A stretch of DNA of 64,000 nucleotides from Candidatus Barnesiella excrementigallinarum. GTDB lineage: Bacteria > Bacteroidota > Bacteroidia > Bacteroidales > Barnesiellaceae. Below are positions 27,485 to 36,287 of the stretch, one piece after another (the stretch's first letter is position 1; each line of letters opens with the position of its first letter). The position numbers were made by a program, and so were the translations under genes. Under the pieces are notes generated by a model. The model was not told the origin of the DNA. It was given only the letters and a program-made list of their open reading frames with translations, and did not search any database. The stretch covers positions 16,642 to 80,641 of the forward strand of contig DXFL01000007.1 in the NCBI GenBank assembly GCA_019114445.1. The letters are read 5' to 3'.

Positions 27485-28312
27485 TTATGCATTGGGATTT
27501 TCGGCGTGGTAAGCATCTACGGCTTTTTTTACCGAACCATGCAGGAGCAGCAGGCGTTTGGCGTGTTCGTAATCCATGCCTAACTCTTCCGAAACCATGC
27601 GGGTACCGCGGTCCACCAATTTTTGATTCGAGAGTTGCATATTGACCATGCGATTCCCTTTTACACGTCCCAGTTGTATCATTACCGAGGTGGTAATCAT
27701 GTTGAGAATCATCTTTTGTCCCGTTCCCGATTTCATGCGGGAGCTACCCGTTACATATTCAGGCCCTACGATCATCTCGATAGCCACATCGGCCTCTTTC
27801 GAGATGGGCGATTCGGGGTTGCTCGATATGGAGCCGGTGAGGATTCCGTGTTCGCGAGCCGCACGTAAGGCTCCGATAACATAGGGAGTTGTACCCGAAG
27901 CGGCAATGCCTATAACGGTATCTTTATTGTTGATGTGGTGTTCTTGCAATTCTTCCCAACCGCGGTTCATGTCGTCCTCGGCATTTTCCACCGGGTTACG
28001 CAATGCAATGTCGCCACCGGCAATCAACCCGATAACCAGTGTGGGAGGCATACCAAACGTGGGCGGGATTTCCGACGCATCGAGAACTCCCAATCGGCCG
28101 CTGGTCCCGGCACCCATATAGAAGATACGTCCGCCTTGTTTCATACGAGGTACGATTTGGGTAACGAGTTTTTCTATTTGGGGAATGGCTTTTTGTACGG
28201 CCAAAGCTACTTTTTGATCCTCGGTGTTGATTTCTTGTAAAATCTCCAAGACCGATTTCTTTTCGAGATTGTCGTATAGCGAGGATTGTTCGGTTATTTT
28301 TACGAATGCCAT
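27485..28312 (-). CDS. murQ: N-acetylmuramic acid 6-phosphate etherase
   Basis: MurQ cleaves the lactyl ether of MurNAc-6-phosphate to give GlcNAc-6-phosphate and D-lactate in the cytoplasm. The 275-residue protein has the SIS fold with MGAGTSGRLGVLDASEIPPT. Glu81 and Glu112 correspond to the catalytic Glu83 and Glu114 of the E. coli enzyme. GSSRMKSGTGQKMILNM forms the phosphate-binding part. A C-terminal helical tail is present, so the protein looks complete and active. The start lies 18 bases after the kinase gene's stop. It is the core marker for MurNAc catabolism in this operon. Confidence 0.95.
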   Translation of the reverse strand: MAFVKITEQSSLYDNLEKKSVLEILQEINTEDQKVALAVQKAIPQIEKLVTQIVPRMKQGGRIFYMGAGTSGRLGVLDASEIPPTFGMPPTLVIGLIAGGDIALRNPVENAEDDMNRGWEELQEHHINNKDTVIGIAASGTTPYVIGALRAAREHGILTGSISSNPESPISKEADVAIEMIVGPEYVTGSSRMKSGTGQKMILNMITTSVMIQLGRVKGNRMVNMQLSNQKLVDRGTRMVSEELGMDYEHAKRLLLLHGSVKKAVDAYHAENPNA

Positions 28313-28330
28313 AATATATACTGTTTGGTG

Positions 28331-29167
28331 TTATAAATTTGAATGAAACTCAATGAGCCCTTTCATAGGGCTTTTAATAATATTCCCCAGCTCTATTTGC
28401 AAGGCCAAAGCGGCCTCTTCGAGCACCTCTTTGTAATAATATGCGATAGAACCTATAAAATGTACTTTTACATTTTTATAGTCGTATTGCATGACGTTGC
28501 GGGTGAAGAAACTCTTGAATCCGTTCAGCACGATTCGGTGAATGCAGGGTTCTTCGATATTCTCGATAAGGAACGGCGATACCGATGCCAAGAAGCGGTT
28601 GGGGAAAGGTTTCTTATACACATTGTCCAAGATCTCTTGGGGCGTGAGGTTAAAGCGTTTGAAGAACTTCTCTTTCAATTCGGGCGTGAGTTGGTTTTTC
28701 AAGCAGTCGCCTACCAACAGTTTCCCTAAAACGGCACCGCTGCCTTCGTCGCCGAGGATATATCCCAACGGCGAAATGTTGTCGACAATATCTTTCCCGT
28801 CGTAATAGCACGAGTTAGAGCCGGTTCCCATGATACAGGCGATACCCGGAGTGTGGCCGCAGAGACTGCGGGCAGCAGCCAACAAGTCGCTCCCCACTTC
28901 GATTTTTACCGGTATATGGCGGTATATGGCTTTTTGTACGATTTCGTTTTTTTCGGGGAAAGCGCAACCGGCTCCGTAGAAATAGATGGCGTCGATAGGC
29001 ATACCCTCCAAATGAGGTAAAAGTTTATCCTTTATGACAAGACTTATCTCTTCTTCGGTTTGAAAAAACGGGTTTGTACCTTCGGTAGTAATTTGTTTTA
29101 CTTGGGTTCCTTGGTTTACTACACACCAATCGGTTTTGGTAGAACCACTGTCTGCAATAATAATCAT
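28331..29167 (-). CDS. murK: BadF/BadG-family amino-sugar kinase (MurNAc kinase type)
   Basis: The 278-residue protein is an ASKHA-fold kinase of the BadF/BadG/BcrA/BcrD type. It has the phosphate-1 motif IIADSGSTKTDW (Asp6, Asp13), a sugar-site segment EGTNPFFQTEEE, and the phosphate-2/adenosine motifs IMGTGSNSCYYDG and ILGDEGSGAVLG. In Tannerella forsythia and Clostridium such kinases phosphorylate MurNAc (and GlcNAc) at O-6. The position between the transporter and the MurQ etherase matches the Tannerella murTKQ order. Its ATG overlaps the murT stop as ATGA, indicating translational coupling. A pure GlcNAc kinase cannot be excluded. Confidence 0.88.
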   Translation of the reverse strand: MIIIADSGSTKTDWCVVNQGTQVKQITTEGTNPFFQTEEEISLVIKDKLLPHLEGMPIDAIYFYGAGCAFPEKNEIVQKAIYRHIPVKIEVGSDLLAAARSLCGHTPGIACIMGTGSNSCYYDGKDIVDNISPLGYILGDEGSGAVLGKLLVGDCLKNQLTPELKEKFFKRFNLTPQEILDNVYKKPFPNRFLASVSPFLIENIEEPCIHRIVLNGFKSFFTRNVMQYDYKNVKVHFIGSIAYYYKEVLEEAALALQIELGNIIKSPMKGLIEFHSNL

Positions 29168-30336
29168 ATCTTTATATATATTTTCTTTTTATACAAAACG
29201 TATCCTACAATCCAATTTACGCCTACGAACAAGAGCGCGAATACGAGCGACGCAAAAGTTTTGTCTTTGCACAAGGGCACGAGCCACTCGTTGTAAACCA
29301 CACCTTTCAGCGTCATTAGTTCTCCGCCATAGGTGACGTAGATGTTTCCGATGAGAATGCTCAGTACGGCACCCAATACATACATGAACAGGGGATTGAT
29401 ACCGAATGCCTCGAAAAATCGGCTCCACTTTTTGTAGCCTTTGATGTCGATAATCCAAATGAGCAGTGCCAAAGAGCTGGCCGCCAGTCCACAGGTGGTG
29501 AGGGTAAAGGTGGGCGACCATATTTTTTTGCTGATGGGACAACCATATTCGAGGAGCAATCCGGCAAAAGTGAGTATGGTACCGGCAATAAAGAGGTTTT
29601 GCATTCGCACGGCGTTATCTTTTGTGCGCATGATGAGGCTTCCGCAGAATAGACCTATGAGCACGTGGCATATCGACGGTATGGTGCTGAGCAATCCTTC
29701 GGGGTCGAGGGCCAGCCCGTTGTCGTGGTACATATGGTTGGGACCCAAAACAGCCCGGTCGACTACCGAGATGATGTTGTCTTCGGAAAACTCAAACCCT
29801 TTCCCGGTAACCAATATCACGAAATAGGCCAAGAGGGTAACCACTACGATGTGCGGAATGTATTTGTGTTTTACCAGCAATGCAATAAATGCGGCAGCCC
29901 CGTAACAAATGGCCAATCGGGGCATAACTCCCAGTATGCGGATATGGTCGAAATTCCACATGGCAGTACCTAAGCGCTCGAAAAAGGAGAGCGACTCTTC
30001 GCCCAGTTGGTGGTAAGTGCGCATGGTCAATCCCAGCCAAGCGATGGCCAAACCTATGGCAAAGATGACAATCGTGCGGCGAATGATTTTCCAAGCTACG
30101 GGCCCCGATAACTTAAAGTCGAATTTCCGCAACGACATATAAGTCGATATTCCCATGATAAACATGAAGAAGGGGAAAACGAGGTCGGTAGGTGTAAGTC
30201 CTATCCATTCGGCATGGCCGAGAGGTGCATAAATATGGCCCCACGAGCCGGGATTGTTTACCATAATCATTCCGGCTATGGTGATACCCCTCAGAATATC
30301 GAGGGACAGGAGGCGATTGCTGGGCGGTTTATTCAT
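29164..30336 (-). CDS. murT: DUF5009 / HGSNAT-like membrane protein, MurT-type MurNAc transporter
   Basis: The 390-residue protein has about ten membrane helices and the signature RLLSLDILRGITIAGMIMVN followed by LTPTDLVFPFFMFIMG. By similarity databases would call this a heparan-alpha-glucosaminide N-acetyltransferase-like protein (DUF5009). The Tannerella forsythia member encoded beside murK and murQ has been shown to act as an inner-membrane MurNAc transporter, and the gene order here is the same. The ATG at 30336 is chosen: it follows the preceding stop by two bases, while the upstream ATG at 30363 would overlap that gene. An acyltransferase activity remains conceivable. Confidence 0.82.
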   Translation of the reverse strand: MNKPPSNRLLSLDILRGITIAGMIMVNNPGSWGHIYAPLGHAEWIGLTPTDLVFPFFMFIMGISTYMSLRKFDFKLSGPVAWKIIRRTIVIFAIGLAIAWLGLTMRTYHQLGEESLSFFERLGTAMWNFDHIRILGVMPRLAICYGAAAFIALLVKHKYIPHIVVVTLLAYFVILVTGKGFEFSEDNIISVVDRAVLGPNHMYHDNGLALDPEGLLSTIPSICHVLIGLFCGSLIMRTKDNAVRMQNLFIAGTILTFAGLLLEYGCPISKKIWSPTFTLTTCGLAASSLALLIWIIDIKGYKKWSRFFEAFGINPLFMYVLGAVLSILIGNIYVTYGGELMTLKGVVYNEWLVPLCKDKTFASLVFALLFVGVNWIVGYVLYKKKIYIKI

Positions 30337-30338
30337 GG

Positions 30339-33140
30339 TTATTGTTTTTTGGGCGTTGTACATTTATCTACTAAGTAAACGATCGATACATAGGGTATCC
30401 CGGCGTTTGTGGTTAATCCTATCTCGCAGGTGCGGCTGTTGGAGTAACCCATTTTTACACCGGCCTTTTCCAATTGCGGTTTCAACTTGCGCAGGGCATA
30501 AGCATTGACTTCGGGGTGGGTGAAGCCGCGGTCGCCGGCAAATCCGCAACAGCCCACCTCTTCGGGTACGATTACGTGGGTGGAACAGAGCCGGGCCAGC
30601 TCGACAAGCATATTACCCAAATTCATTTTCCGCATCGAGCAGGTGATGTGTACGGCTACCGGGGTATCGATGGGCGAGAATATCAGTTTCTCTTTCAAGA
30701 AGGTATAGATAAACTCTACCGGTTCGTACAGTTTCACTTTGGTCATCACTTCGCGCATACGGTGCAGGCAGGGACTTTGGTCGCAAAGTACGGGATATTC
30801 GCCTTCGTGACTGGCTTCGTATAGTGCCTCTTCGAGCTCGGCCGATTTGCGGTCGGCTATATCCATCATACCTTTGCTCTCCCAAATGGTACCGCAGCAA
30901 AGGTTTTTCATATTCTTGGGGAAGATGACTTCATACCCGGCTTTTTGCAACAGGGCTACGGTCTTGTCGATGAGCGGTGTTTGGTCGGGCGAATTTTTTG
31001 CCGTGCCCATTGTTTGGTTGATACAACTGGGGAAATAGACTACTTTCAACGGCTTTTCGCGTTGCTCTATCCGGTGCGGGTAGTAGGGCTTGGGCATAGC
31101 GGCGGTCCACAGCGGCAGTCCTAATCGGTGCAGTCCTTTGCCTATGGCACCCATCGATTTGCTTCCCAATAGTTTGTGCGCGGTGTCGGCCAAATAGAGT
31201 ATGGGTCGCAATCCGGCTTTGGTGGCCGCAAAATGGTTGGCGACGAAATCGCCGGTTTTGTAGCCGATACTTCCGACCGGCAAATTTTCTTGTCGTATGT
31301 CGTGGGTAAGGTCGCCTACGTTTATTCCCATCGGGCACGACATGGAGCATAGCCCGTCGCCGGCACAAGTGGCGTTGCCCAGATATTTGTATTGCTGTTG
31401 CAGGGTGTGCAACCGCTTTTGGCTTTCGGGATCGTTGCTGTTTTTGAGCCGGGATATTTCCCGCCGGATCACGATACGTTGACGCGACGAGAGGGAGAAA
31501 CCGCAGGTGAGGCAGTTTACTTCGCAGAATCCGCATTCGATACACCGGTCTACGTGGCCGTTGGTCAGCGGCATGGGCTTGAAATTCTTGATGTGGCAAT
31601 GGGAATCGTCGTTGAAGATGACACCGGGATTGAGCAGCCCTTTGGGGTCGAACAGCTCTTTAACGGCTTTCATGTAGCCGTAGGCTTTTTCGCCCCATTC
31701 GTATTTTACGAACGGAGCCATGTTTCGACCGGTGCCGTGTTCGGCTTTCAGCGAACCGTCGTACTTGTCCACTACCAAAGTTTTCACTTCGTCCATCAGT
31801 TTTTCATACCGGGCTACTTGCTCGGGCGTGTCGAACGATTGGCTGATGATGAAGTGGTAGTTCCCTTCCAGCGCATGGCCGTAGATACAAGCGTCGTGGT
31901 AGTTGTTGGTTTCCAACAGTGTTTGTAAGTCGGCGGTAGCTTCGGGCAGGTCTTTCAAGGGGAAGGCCACATCTTCTATCAATACGGTGGTCCCTAATTG
32001 TCGGGTCCCGCCTACCGAGGGGAAAATACCTGAGCGGATAGCCCAGTATTTCGAATACTCTTCGGGCTTTTCGGTAAAGTGTATGGGAACCGCCGTTGCA
32101 AACGGGGTCAGTATTTTCTTTATTTCCTCGATGTGGGCTTGCAGCTCTTCGGGCGAATCGGCTTTGGTCTCGGTGAGTACGGCTGTCAAACCTTCGCCGG
32201 TGGTGTCGTTGACCGAGGCGAGCGATTTTTTGTCGAGCAGCTCGGCACTGAATACGGGACCCGGTTTCATGGCTACTACGGCGCGGCAAGCCTCCTTGAT
32301 GTCGGAAAAATAGAGCATGGCGCTTGCCGAGTAGGGGTAGTCGTGTTCGGTTTTCATCGTGACTTCGGAGAGGAAAGCGAGGGTGCCTTCCGAGCCTACC
32401 ATCAGGTGGGTGATGATGTCGAACGGGTCGTCGTAAGCGACGAAGGGTAGCAAATTGAGGCCGGTCACATTTTTGATGGCATATTTTTTACGGATACGTT
32501 CGTACAAAATTTGGTCGTTTCGTATGGCGTCGCGTATCTCGACAATGCGGTTCAAAAACGGAGCCCGGCTTTTCTCAAATGCTTGTCGGCTGGCCGGGTT
32601 GCCGGTGTCGAGCACCGTACCGTCGGCAAATACGATTCGAGCCGACAGCAGTTCTTTGTCGCTGTTGGCGTGGGTGCCGCAGTTCATGCCCGAAGCATTG
32701 TTCATGACAATGCCGCCTACCATAGCCGATTTTACCGAGGCGGGGTCGGGTGCGAATTTTCTGCCATAGGGTTTGAGTATTTCGTTCACACGCGACCCGA
32801 TAATGCCCGGTTGTAAGGTTATTTGTTTGTGGTCGTCCGAGATGGAATATTTCTCCCAGTTCTTACCGGCAACGATAAGAATGGAGTCGCTTATGCTTTG
32901 CCCCGATAGTGATGTGCCGGCGGCCCGGAATGTCACAGGCAGTTCGTATCGGTGTGCCAGCGCGAGAAGGCGGGACACTTCTTGCTCGTCTTTCGATCGG
33001 ATAACGATTTTCGGGATCAAACGATAAAACCCGGCATCGGTACCCCAAGCCAACAAGCGAAGTTCGTCGGTATATATCCGTTCTTTGGGGATAAACTTGC
33101 CGGCCTCTTTTAGATAAGCGTTATATTGTTGTTCTTTCAT
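30339..33140 (-). CDS. FAD-linked oxidase / iron-sulfur fusion, D-lactate dehydrogenase-like
   Basis: The 933-residue protein fuses a GlcD-type flavoprotein with a GlcF-type iron-sulfur subunit. The FAD-binding PP-loop includes FRAAGTSLSGQSISDS and MVGGIVMNNASGMNCGTH. An FAD-oxidase C-terminal domain follows to about residue 520. Then come two 4Fe-4S motifs (CIECGFCEVNC and CAGDGLCSMSCP) and two CCG heterodisulfide-reductase-type domains (CCGTIWESKG, CCGFAGDRGF). Such proteins oxidize D-2-hydroxyacids, notably D-lactate or glycolate, and pass electrons to quinone. In this operon the obvious substrate is the D-lactate that MurQ releases. That substrate is inferred from context. Confidence 0.87.
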   Translation of the reverse strand: MKEQQYNAYLKEAGKFIPKERIYTDELRLLAWGTDAGFYRLIPKIVIRSKDEQEVSRLLALAHRYELPVTFRAAGTSLSGQSISDSILIVAGKNWEKYSISDDHKQITLQPGIIGSRVNEILKPYGRKFAPDPASVKSAMVGGIVMNNASGMNCGTHANSDKELLSARIVFADGTVLDTGNPASRQAFEKSRAPFLNRIVEIRDAIRNDQILYERIRKKYAIKNVTGLNLLPFVAYDDPFDIITHLMVGSEGTLAFLSEVTMKTEHDYPYSASAMLYFSDIKEACRAVVAMKPGPVFSAELLDKKSLASVNDTTGEGLTAVLTETKADSPEELQAHIEEIKKILTPFATAVPIHFTEKPEEYSKYWAIRSGIFPSVGGTRQLGTTVLIEDVAFPLKDLPEATADLQTLLETNNYHDACIYGHALEGNYHFIISQSFDTPEQVARYEKLMDEVKTLVVDKYDGSLKAEHGTGRNMAPFVKYEWGEKAYGYMKAVKELFDPKGLLNPGVIFNDDSHCHIKNFKPMPLTNGHVDRCIECGFCEVNCLTCGFSLSSRQRIVIRREISRLKNSNDPESQKRLHTLQQQYKYLGNATCAGDGLCSMSCPMGINVGDLTHDIRQENLPVGSIGYKTGDFVANHFAATKAGLRPILYLADTAHKLLGSKSMGAIGKGLHRLGLPLWTAAMPKPYYPHRIEQREKPLKVVYFPSCINQTMGTAKNSPDQTPLIDKTVALLQKAGYEVIFPKNMKNLCCGTIWESKGMMDIADRKSAELEEALYEASHEGEYPVLCDQSPCLHRMREVMTKVKLYEPVEFIYTFLKEKLIFSPIDTPVAVHITCSMRKMNLGNMLVELARLCSTHVIVPEEVGCCGFAGDRGFTHPEVNAYALRKLKPQLEKAGVKMGYSNSRTCEIGLTTNAGIPYVSIVYLVDKCTTPKKQ

Positions 33141-33162
33141 CTCGGTGGGTTAAAAACAAAGT

Positions 33163-34395
33163 TTATTTATAGAGGTAATATTTGCGGGAGAGGTTTTTGA
33201 AATCCTCTACGTCCTTATACCAATAGTCTTTGATGTCGTCGAAACGGTAGTTTTTAGAGAACCGTTCGCGTATTTGGTTGCTGCCGCATACTTTGTCGAA
33301 CATATCGAATCGTTTTTCGGTCTCTTTGCCAAACGCCTTTTTATCGGGATACATGGCAGCCAGTTCCTGTAAGATGTAGAATTGGACTTCGGAGAGCCGA
33401 GCCTTTTTGTAGTCGAGGATATGGACTTGTACTCCTTGCAGGTGTTCTCCCTGACCGAAAGCATAGAAGGGTTTGAGGTGCATGGGGCGGAATTTGATAC
33501 CCGGCAGGTCGAGGGCATTCATGCGGTCGGCCAGTTTTTCGGCGTCGATCCATTGTGCCGCAAACATTTGGAAGGGTATGGTGTATCCCACGCCTATCGA
33601 CAGGTAGGGCAGTTCGCCTACGATACCCGACAGGGGATAGAAATAGGCCGAATGGGGGTGGGGAATATGCGGCGAAGAGGGAATCCATTGCAACCCCGTT
33701 TGGGTATAATCCATGCTACGTTTCCAGTGCTTCATGGGTACGACCGTGAGGTTGCAGTCCTTAGCCAGCATATGTTCGCCTACGAACATACGGGCGAGTT
33801 CGCCACAGGTAAGTCCGTAGATATAGGGTATTTTGAATTGGCTGACAAAAGAGAAGTAACCGTCCTCGACGATATTGCCTTCTACTTTTTCGCCGCCTAT
33901 GGGGTTGGGACGGTCGAGCACGACAAATTCTATCCCGTTTTCGGCAGCGGCTTCCATAGCTACGCCCATAGTGCTGATGTAGGTGAACGAGCGGCAGCCT
34001 ATGTCTTGTATGTCATAGACGAGCACGTCGATATCTTTGAGCATTTCGGGGGTAGGCTTCCGGGTCTTTCCATACAGTGAATAAACGGGGAGTCCGGTCG
34101 AGGGGTCGGTCGAGTTGTCCACTTTATCGCCGGCGTGTACATCGCCCCGTACTCCGTGTTCGGGTCCATAGAGGGCGACTAAGTTTACGTTGGGCGCTTC
34201 GAACAGAATATCGATGGTCGATTTCAACGAATTGTCCACGCCGGTGGGATTGGTGATGAGACCAACTCGTTTACCTTCCAATATTTTGAAATTGTCTTTT
34301 TTCAGAACTTCGATTCCTGTCATTGTTTTTTGTGCGCTCAATGCTCCTGCTGTAATTGCAATAAGGCACAAAATTATATACTTTTTTAATTTCAT
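33163..34395 (-). CDS. namZ: Exo-beta-N-acetylmuramidase (DUF1343, NamZ / GH171 family), exported
   Basis: NamZ removes terminal MurNAc from the non-reducing end of peptidoglycan glycans and disaccharides. The 410-residue protein has a signal peptide (CLIAITAGALSAQ) and the DUF1343 landmarks: VGLITNPTGVD, ALYGPEHGVRGDVHAGDKVD, PVYSLYGKTRKPT, VYDIQDIGCRSFTY, and FVVLDRPNPIGG. The C-terminal half contains GVGYTIPFQMFAAQW. It would act in the periplasm and supply free MurNAc to the MurT transporter encoded two genes downstream. DUF1343 was formerly annotated as unknown or beta-lactamase-like; the NamZ assignment rests on the characterized Bacillus and Tannerella proteins. Confidence 0.92.
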   Translation of the reverse strand: MKLKKYIILCLIAITAGALSAQKTMTGIEVLKKDNFKILEGKRVGLITNPTGVDNSLKSTIDILFEAPNVNLVALYGPEHGVRGDVHAGDKVDNSTDPSTGLPVYSLYGKTRKPTPEMLKDIDVLVYDIQDIGCRSFTYISTMGVAMEAAAENGIEFVVLDRPNPIGGEKVEGNIVEDGYFSFVSQFKIPYIYGLTCGELARMFVGEHMLAKDCNLTVVPMKHWKRSMDYTQTGLQWIPSSPHIPHPHSAYFYPLSGIVGELPYLSIGVGYTIPFQMFAAQWIDAEKLADRMNALDLPGIKFRPMHLKPFYAFGQGEHLQGVQVHILDYKKARLSEVQFYILQELAAMYPDKKAFGKETEKRFDMFDKVCGSNQIRERFSKNYRFDDIKDYWYKDVEDFKNLSRKYYLYK

Positions 34396-34411
34396 AGACT
34401 TTTCTTTTGTG

Positions 34412-36277
34412 TTATTTTGATTCTATTTCTTTTTCTTCGTTCTCTTTCTTCCCGTAGTTGGGGTCTATTTTGATGAATGCGCAGACGGCGATTGTGGCAA
34501 CGCAGCAAATCATTACCCAATAGAAGAAGTGTTTATAGCCGATAAGCTCTTGCAGCCAGCCGGCAGCCATACCCGGCAACATCATGCCCAATGCCATGAA
34601 TGCGGTACAGATGGCGTAGTGGGCGGTTTTGTGTTCTCCGTCGGAGAAATAGATGAGGTAGAGCATATAGGCGGTGAATCCGAATCCGTAACCAAACTGC
34701 TCGATAAAGACACAGAGGTTGATGATAAAGAAACTTTCGGGTTGATAGTAACTGAGGTAAACAAATGTGGCGCACGTGAGCGAAATACTCCAAGCCATAG
34801 GCCAAAGCCATTTTTTGAGACCGCCTTTGGCTGCCACAATTCCACCGATAATACCGCCGATGGTCAAGCCCAAGATACCTATCGTACCGTATACCAAACC
34901 TACTTGGCCTGTGGTCAGTCCCATACCGCCCAATTCGCGGGGATCGAGCAAGAAGGGGTTGATGAGTTTTACCAACTGGGCTTCGGGGAGGCGATAAAGC
35001 AGCATGAACAGTACGGCCACCCATACCTGTTTCTTTTGGAAGAAGGTAACGAAAGTGGCAAAAAACTCTTTGAAGATGTTCGAGGCCGTAGCTTCGCATA
35101 CAGCTTTATCGGATGCCGGTTTAGGCAGTATATATTTGTGATAGAGGCAGATGGCAATGAAAAATCCCGCCAGTACGAAGAAGGTGATAGACCACGCCAA
35201 CGAGATGTTGCCCGAGGTCGATTCGAACGATGCGCTCGAAGCCTCTTTCAATTTCGGGTCTATTTGTATGGTGATGTAAGCCGGTTTGTCCCAGTTCGCT
35301 TCGGTAAATTCAAAGCGGTCGCCTTGTGTCAGGAATATACTTTGGTCACCTTTTTTGTGGGCTGTATTCAAGACCACTTTTTCACCTTTATCGGGTTTTT
35401 GCGAGAGGCATACTTTTACTACGCCTATGTTCCCGGTCAGTTGGTGTTGGGTTCTCTCTCTATTTTCGCCAAAGGTCTCTTTGATAAAGGTGTTGATTTT
35501 TTCACCCAGTTTGCTGCTCTTTTCCTGAGCTACTTTTTGAGTGCCGGTGGCTTCGGCCACGACAAATCCGTTGGCAATGTTTTGCTGTTTCACCCAAGCG
35601 TTAATGGAATCGACTTTGGCAGGATCGGCGGTCGTACCTATTTCGAGGACTGCGGGCGATGCAAAAAAGTGCATTTCGTTGTCGGTGGCGTCGATTACAT
35701 AATCGTTGTTCGGTAGCGATATTTCGTTGGCGTATTGCGGTCCGGCGTTCACTTCGAGCGACAAGGGGGTAAGTCCCGTATTCGATTCGAGCAATCCGGC
35801 GAGAATTACCAGCAAGCCTTGTCCGGCAATGGTGGCAATACGGTAGAATGTGCTTCGGATACCCACATACATGGCTTGGTCGTGTGTGTCGAGCGCCAGC
35901 ATATAGAATCCGTCGGCCGCTATATCGTGCGTAGCCGAGCTGAATGCTACGAGCCAGAAGATGGCAAGGGTGATTTGGAAGAAGTGCGGGGCGGGAATCG
36001 TGAAGGCGATACCGGCCAGTCCGGCACCTACCAGCATCTGCATGGTTACTACCCACCAGCGTTTGGTTTTCAGCAAATCGACAAAGGGGCTCCAAAAGGG
36101 TTTGATAACCCACGGCAAGTAGAGCCAACTGGTGTAGAGGGCTATATCGGTGTTGGATATTCCCAGTCGTTTATACATGATAACCGAGATGGTCATCACA
36201 GCTACATAGGGCAGACCTTGCGCAAAGTAGAGCGTAGGAATCCATGCCCAGGGCGATCTCTTTTTCTGCGAATTCAT
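34412..36277 (-). CDS. AmpG-like muropeptide permease with large inserted extracytoplasmic domain
   Basis: The 621-residue inner-membrane protein belongs to the major facilitator superfamily, AmpG branch: WIPTLYFAQGLPY, TSWLYLPWVIKPFWSPFVD and SATHDIAADGFYMLALD are typical. AmpG imports anhydro-muropeptides. Unlike AmpG proteins of 400-500 residues, this one carries about 190 non-membrane residues (about 165-357) between helices 5 and 6, facing the periplasm by the usual topology. The end of the insert (DQSIFLTQGDRFEFTEANWD, then PAYITIQID) looks like a Calx-beta/Ig-type strand pattern. The remaining helices follow normally to the C-terminus. The exact cargo is inferred. Confidence 0.88.
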   Translation of the reverse strand: MNSQKKRSPWAWIPTLYFAQGLPYVAVMTISVIMYKRLGISNTDIALYTSWLYLPWVIKPFWSPFVDLLKTKRWWVVTMQMLVGAGLAGIAFTIPAPHFFQITLAIFWLVAFSSATHDIAADGFYMLALDTHDQAMYVGIRSTFYRIATIAGQGLLVILAGLLESNTGLTPLSLEVNAGPQYANEISLPNNDYVIDATDNEMHFFASPAVLEIGTTADPAKVDSINAWVKQQNIANGFVVAEATGTQKVAQEKSSKLGEKINTFIKETFGENRERTQHQLTGNIGVVKVCLSQKPDKGEKVVLNTAHKKGDQSIFLTQGDRFEFTEANWDKPAYITIQIDPKLKEASSASFESTSGNISLAWSITFFVLAGFFIAICLYHKYILPKPASDKAVCEATASNIFKEFFATFVTFFQKKQVWVAVLFMLLYRLPEAQLVKLINPFLLDPRELGGMGLTTGQVGLVYGTIGILGLTIGGIIGGIVAAKGGLKKWLWPMAWSISLTCATFVYLSYYQPESFFIINLCVFIEQFGYGFGFTAYMLYLIYFSDGEHKTAHYAICTAFMALGMMLPGMAAGWLQELIGYKHFFYWVMICCVATIAVCAFIKIDPNYGKKENEEKEIESK

Positions 36278-36287
36278 GGTTTATGTT

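Noticed and set aside
29164..30336. Heparan-alpha-glucosaminide N-acetyltransferase as the functional name
   Set aside because: The similarity is to the membrane fold only. The murT-murK-murQ gene order and the characterized Tannerella relative favour a MurNAc transporter.
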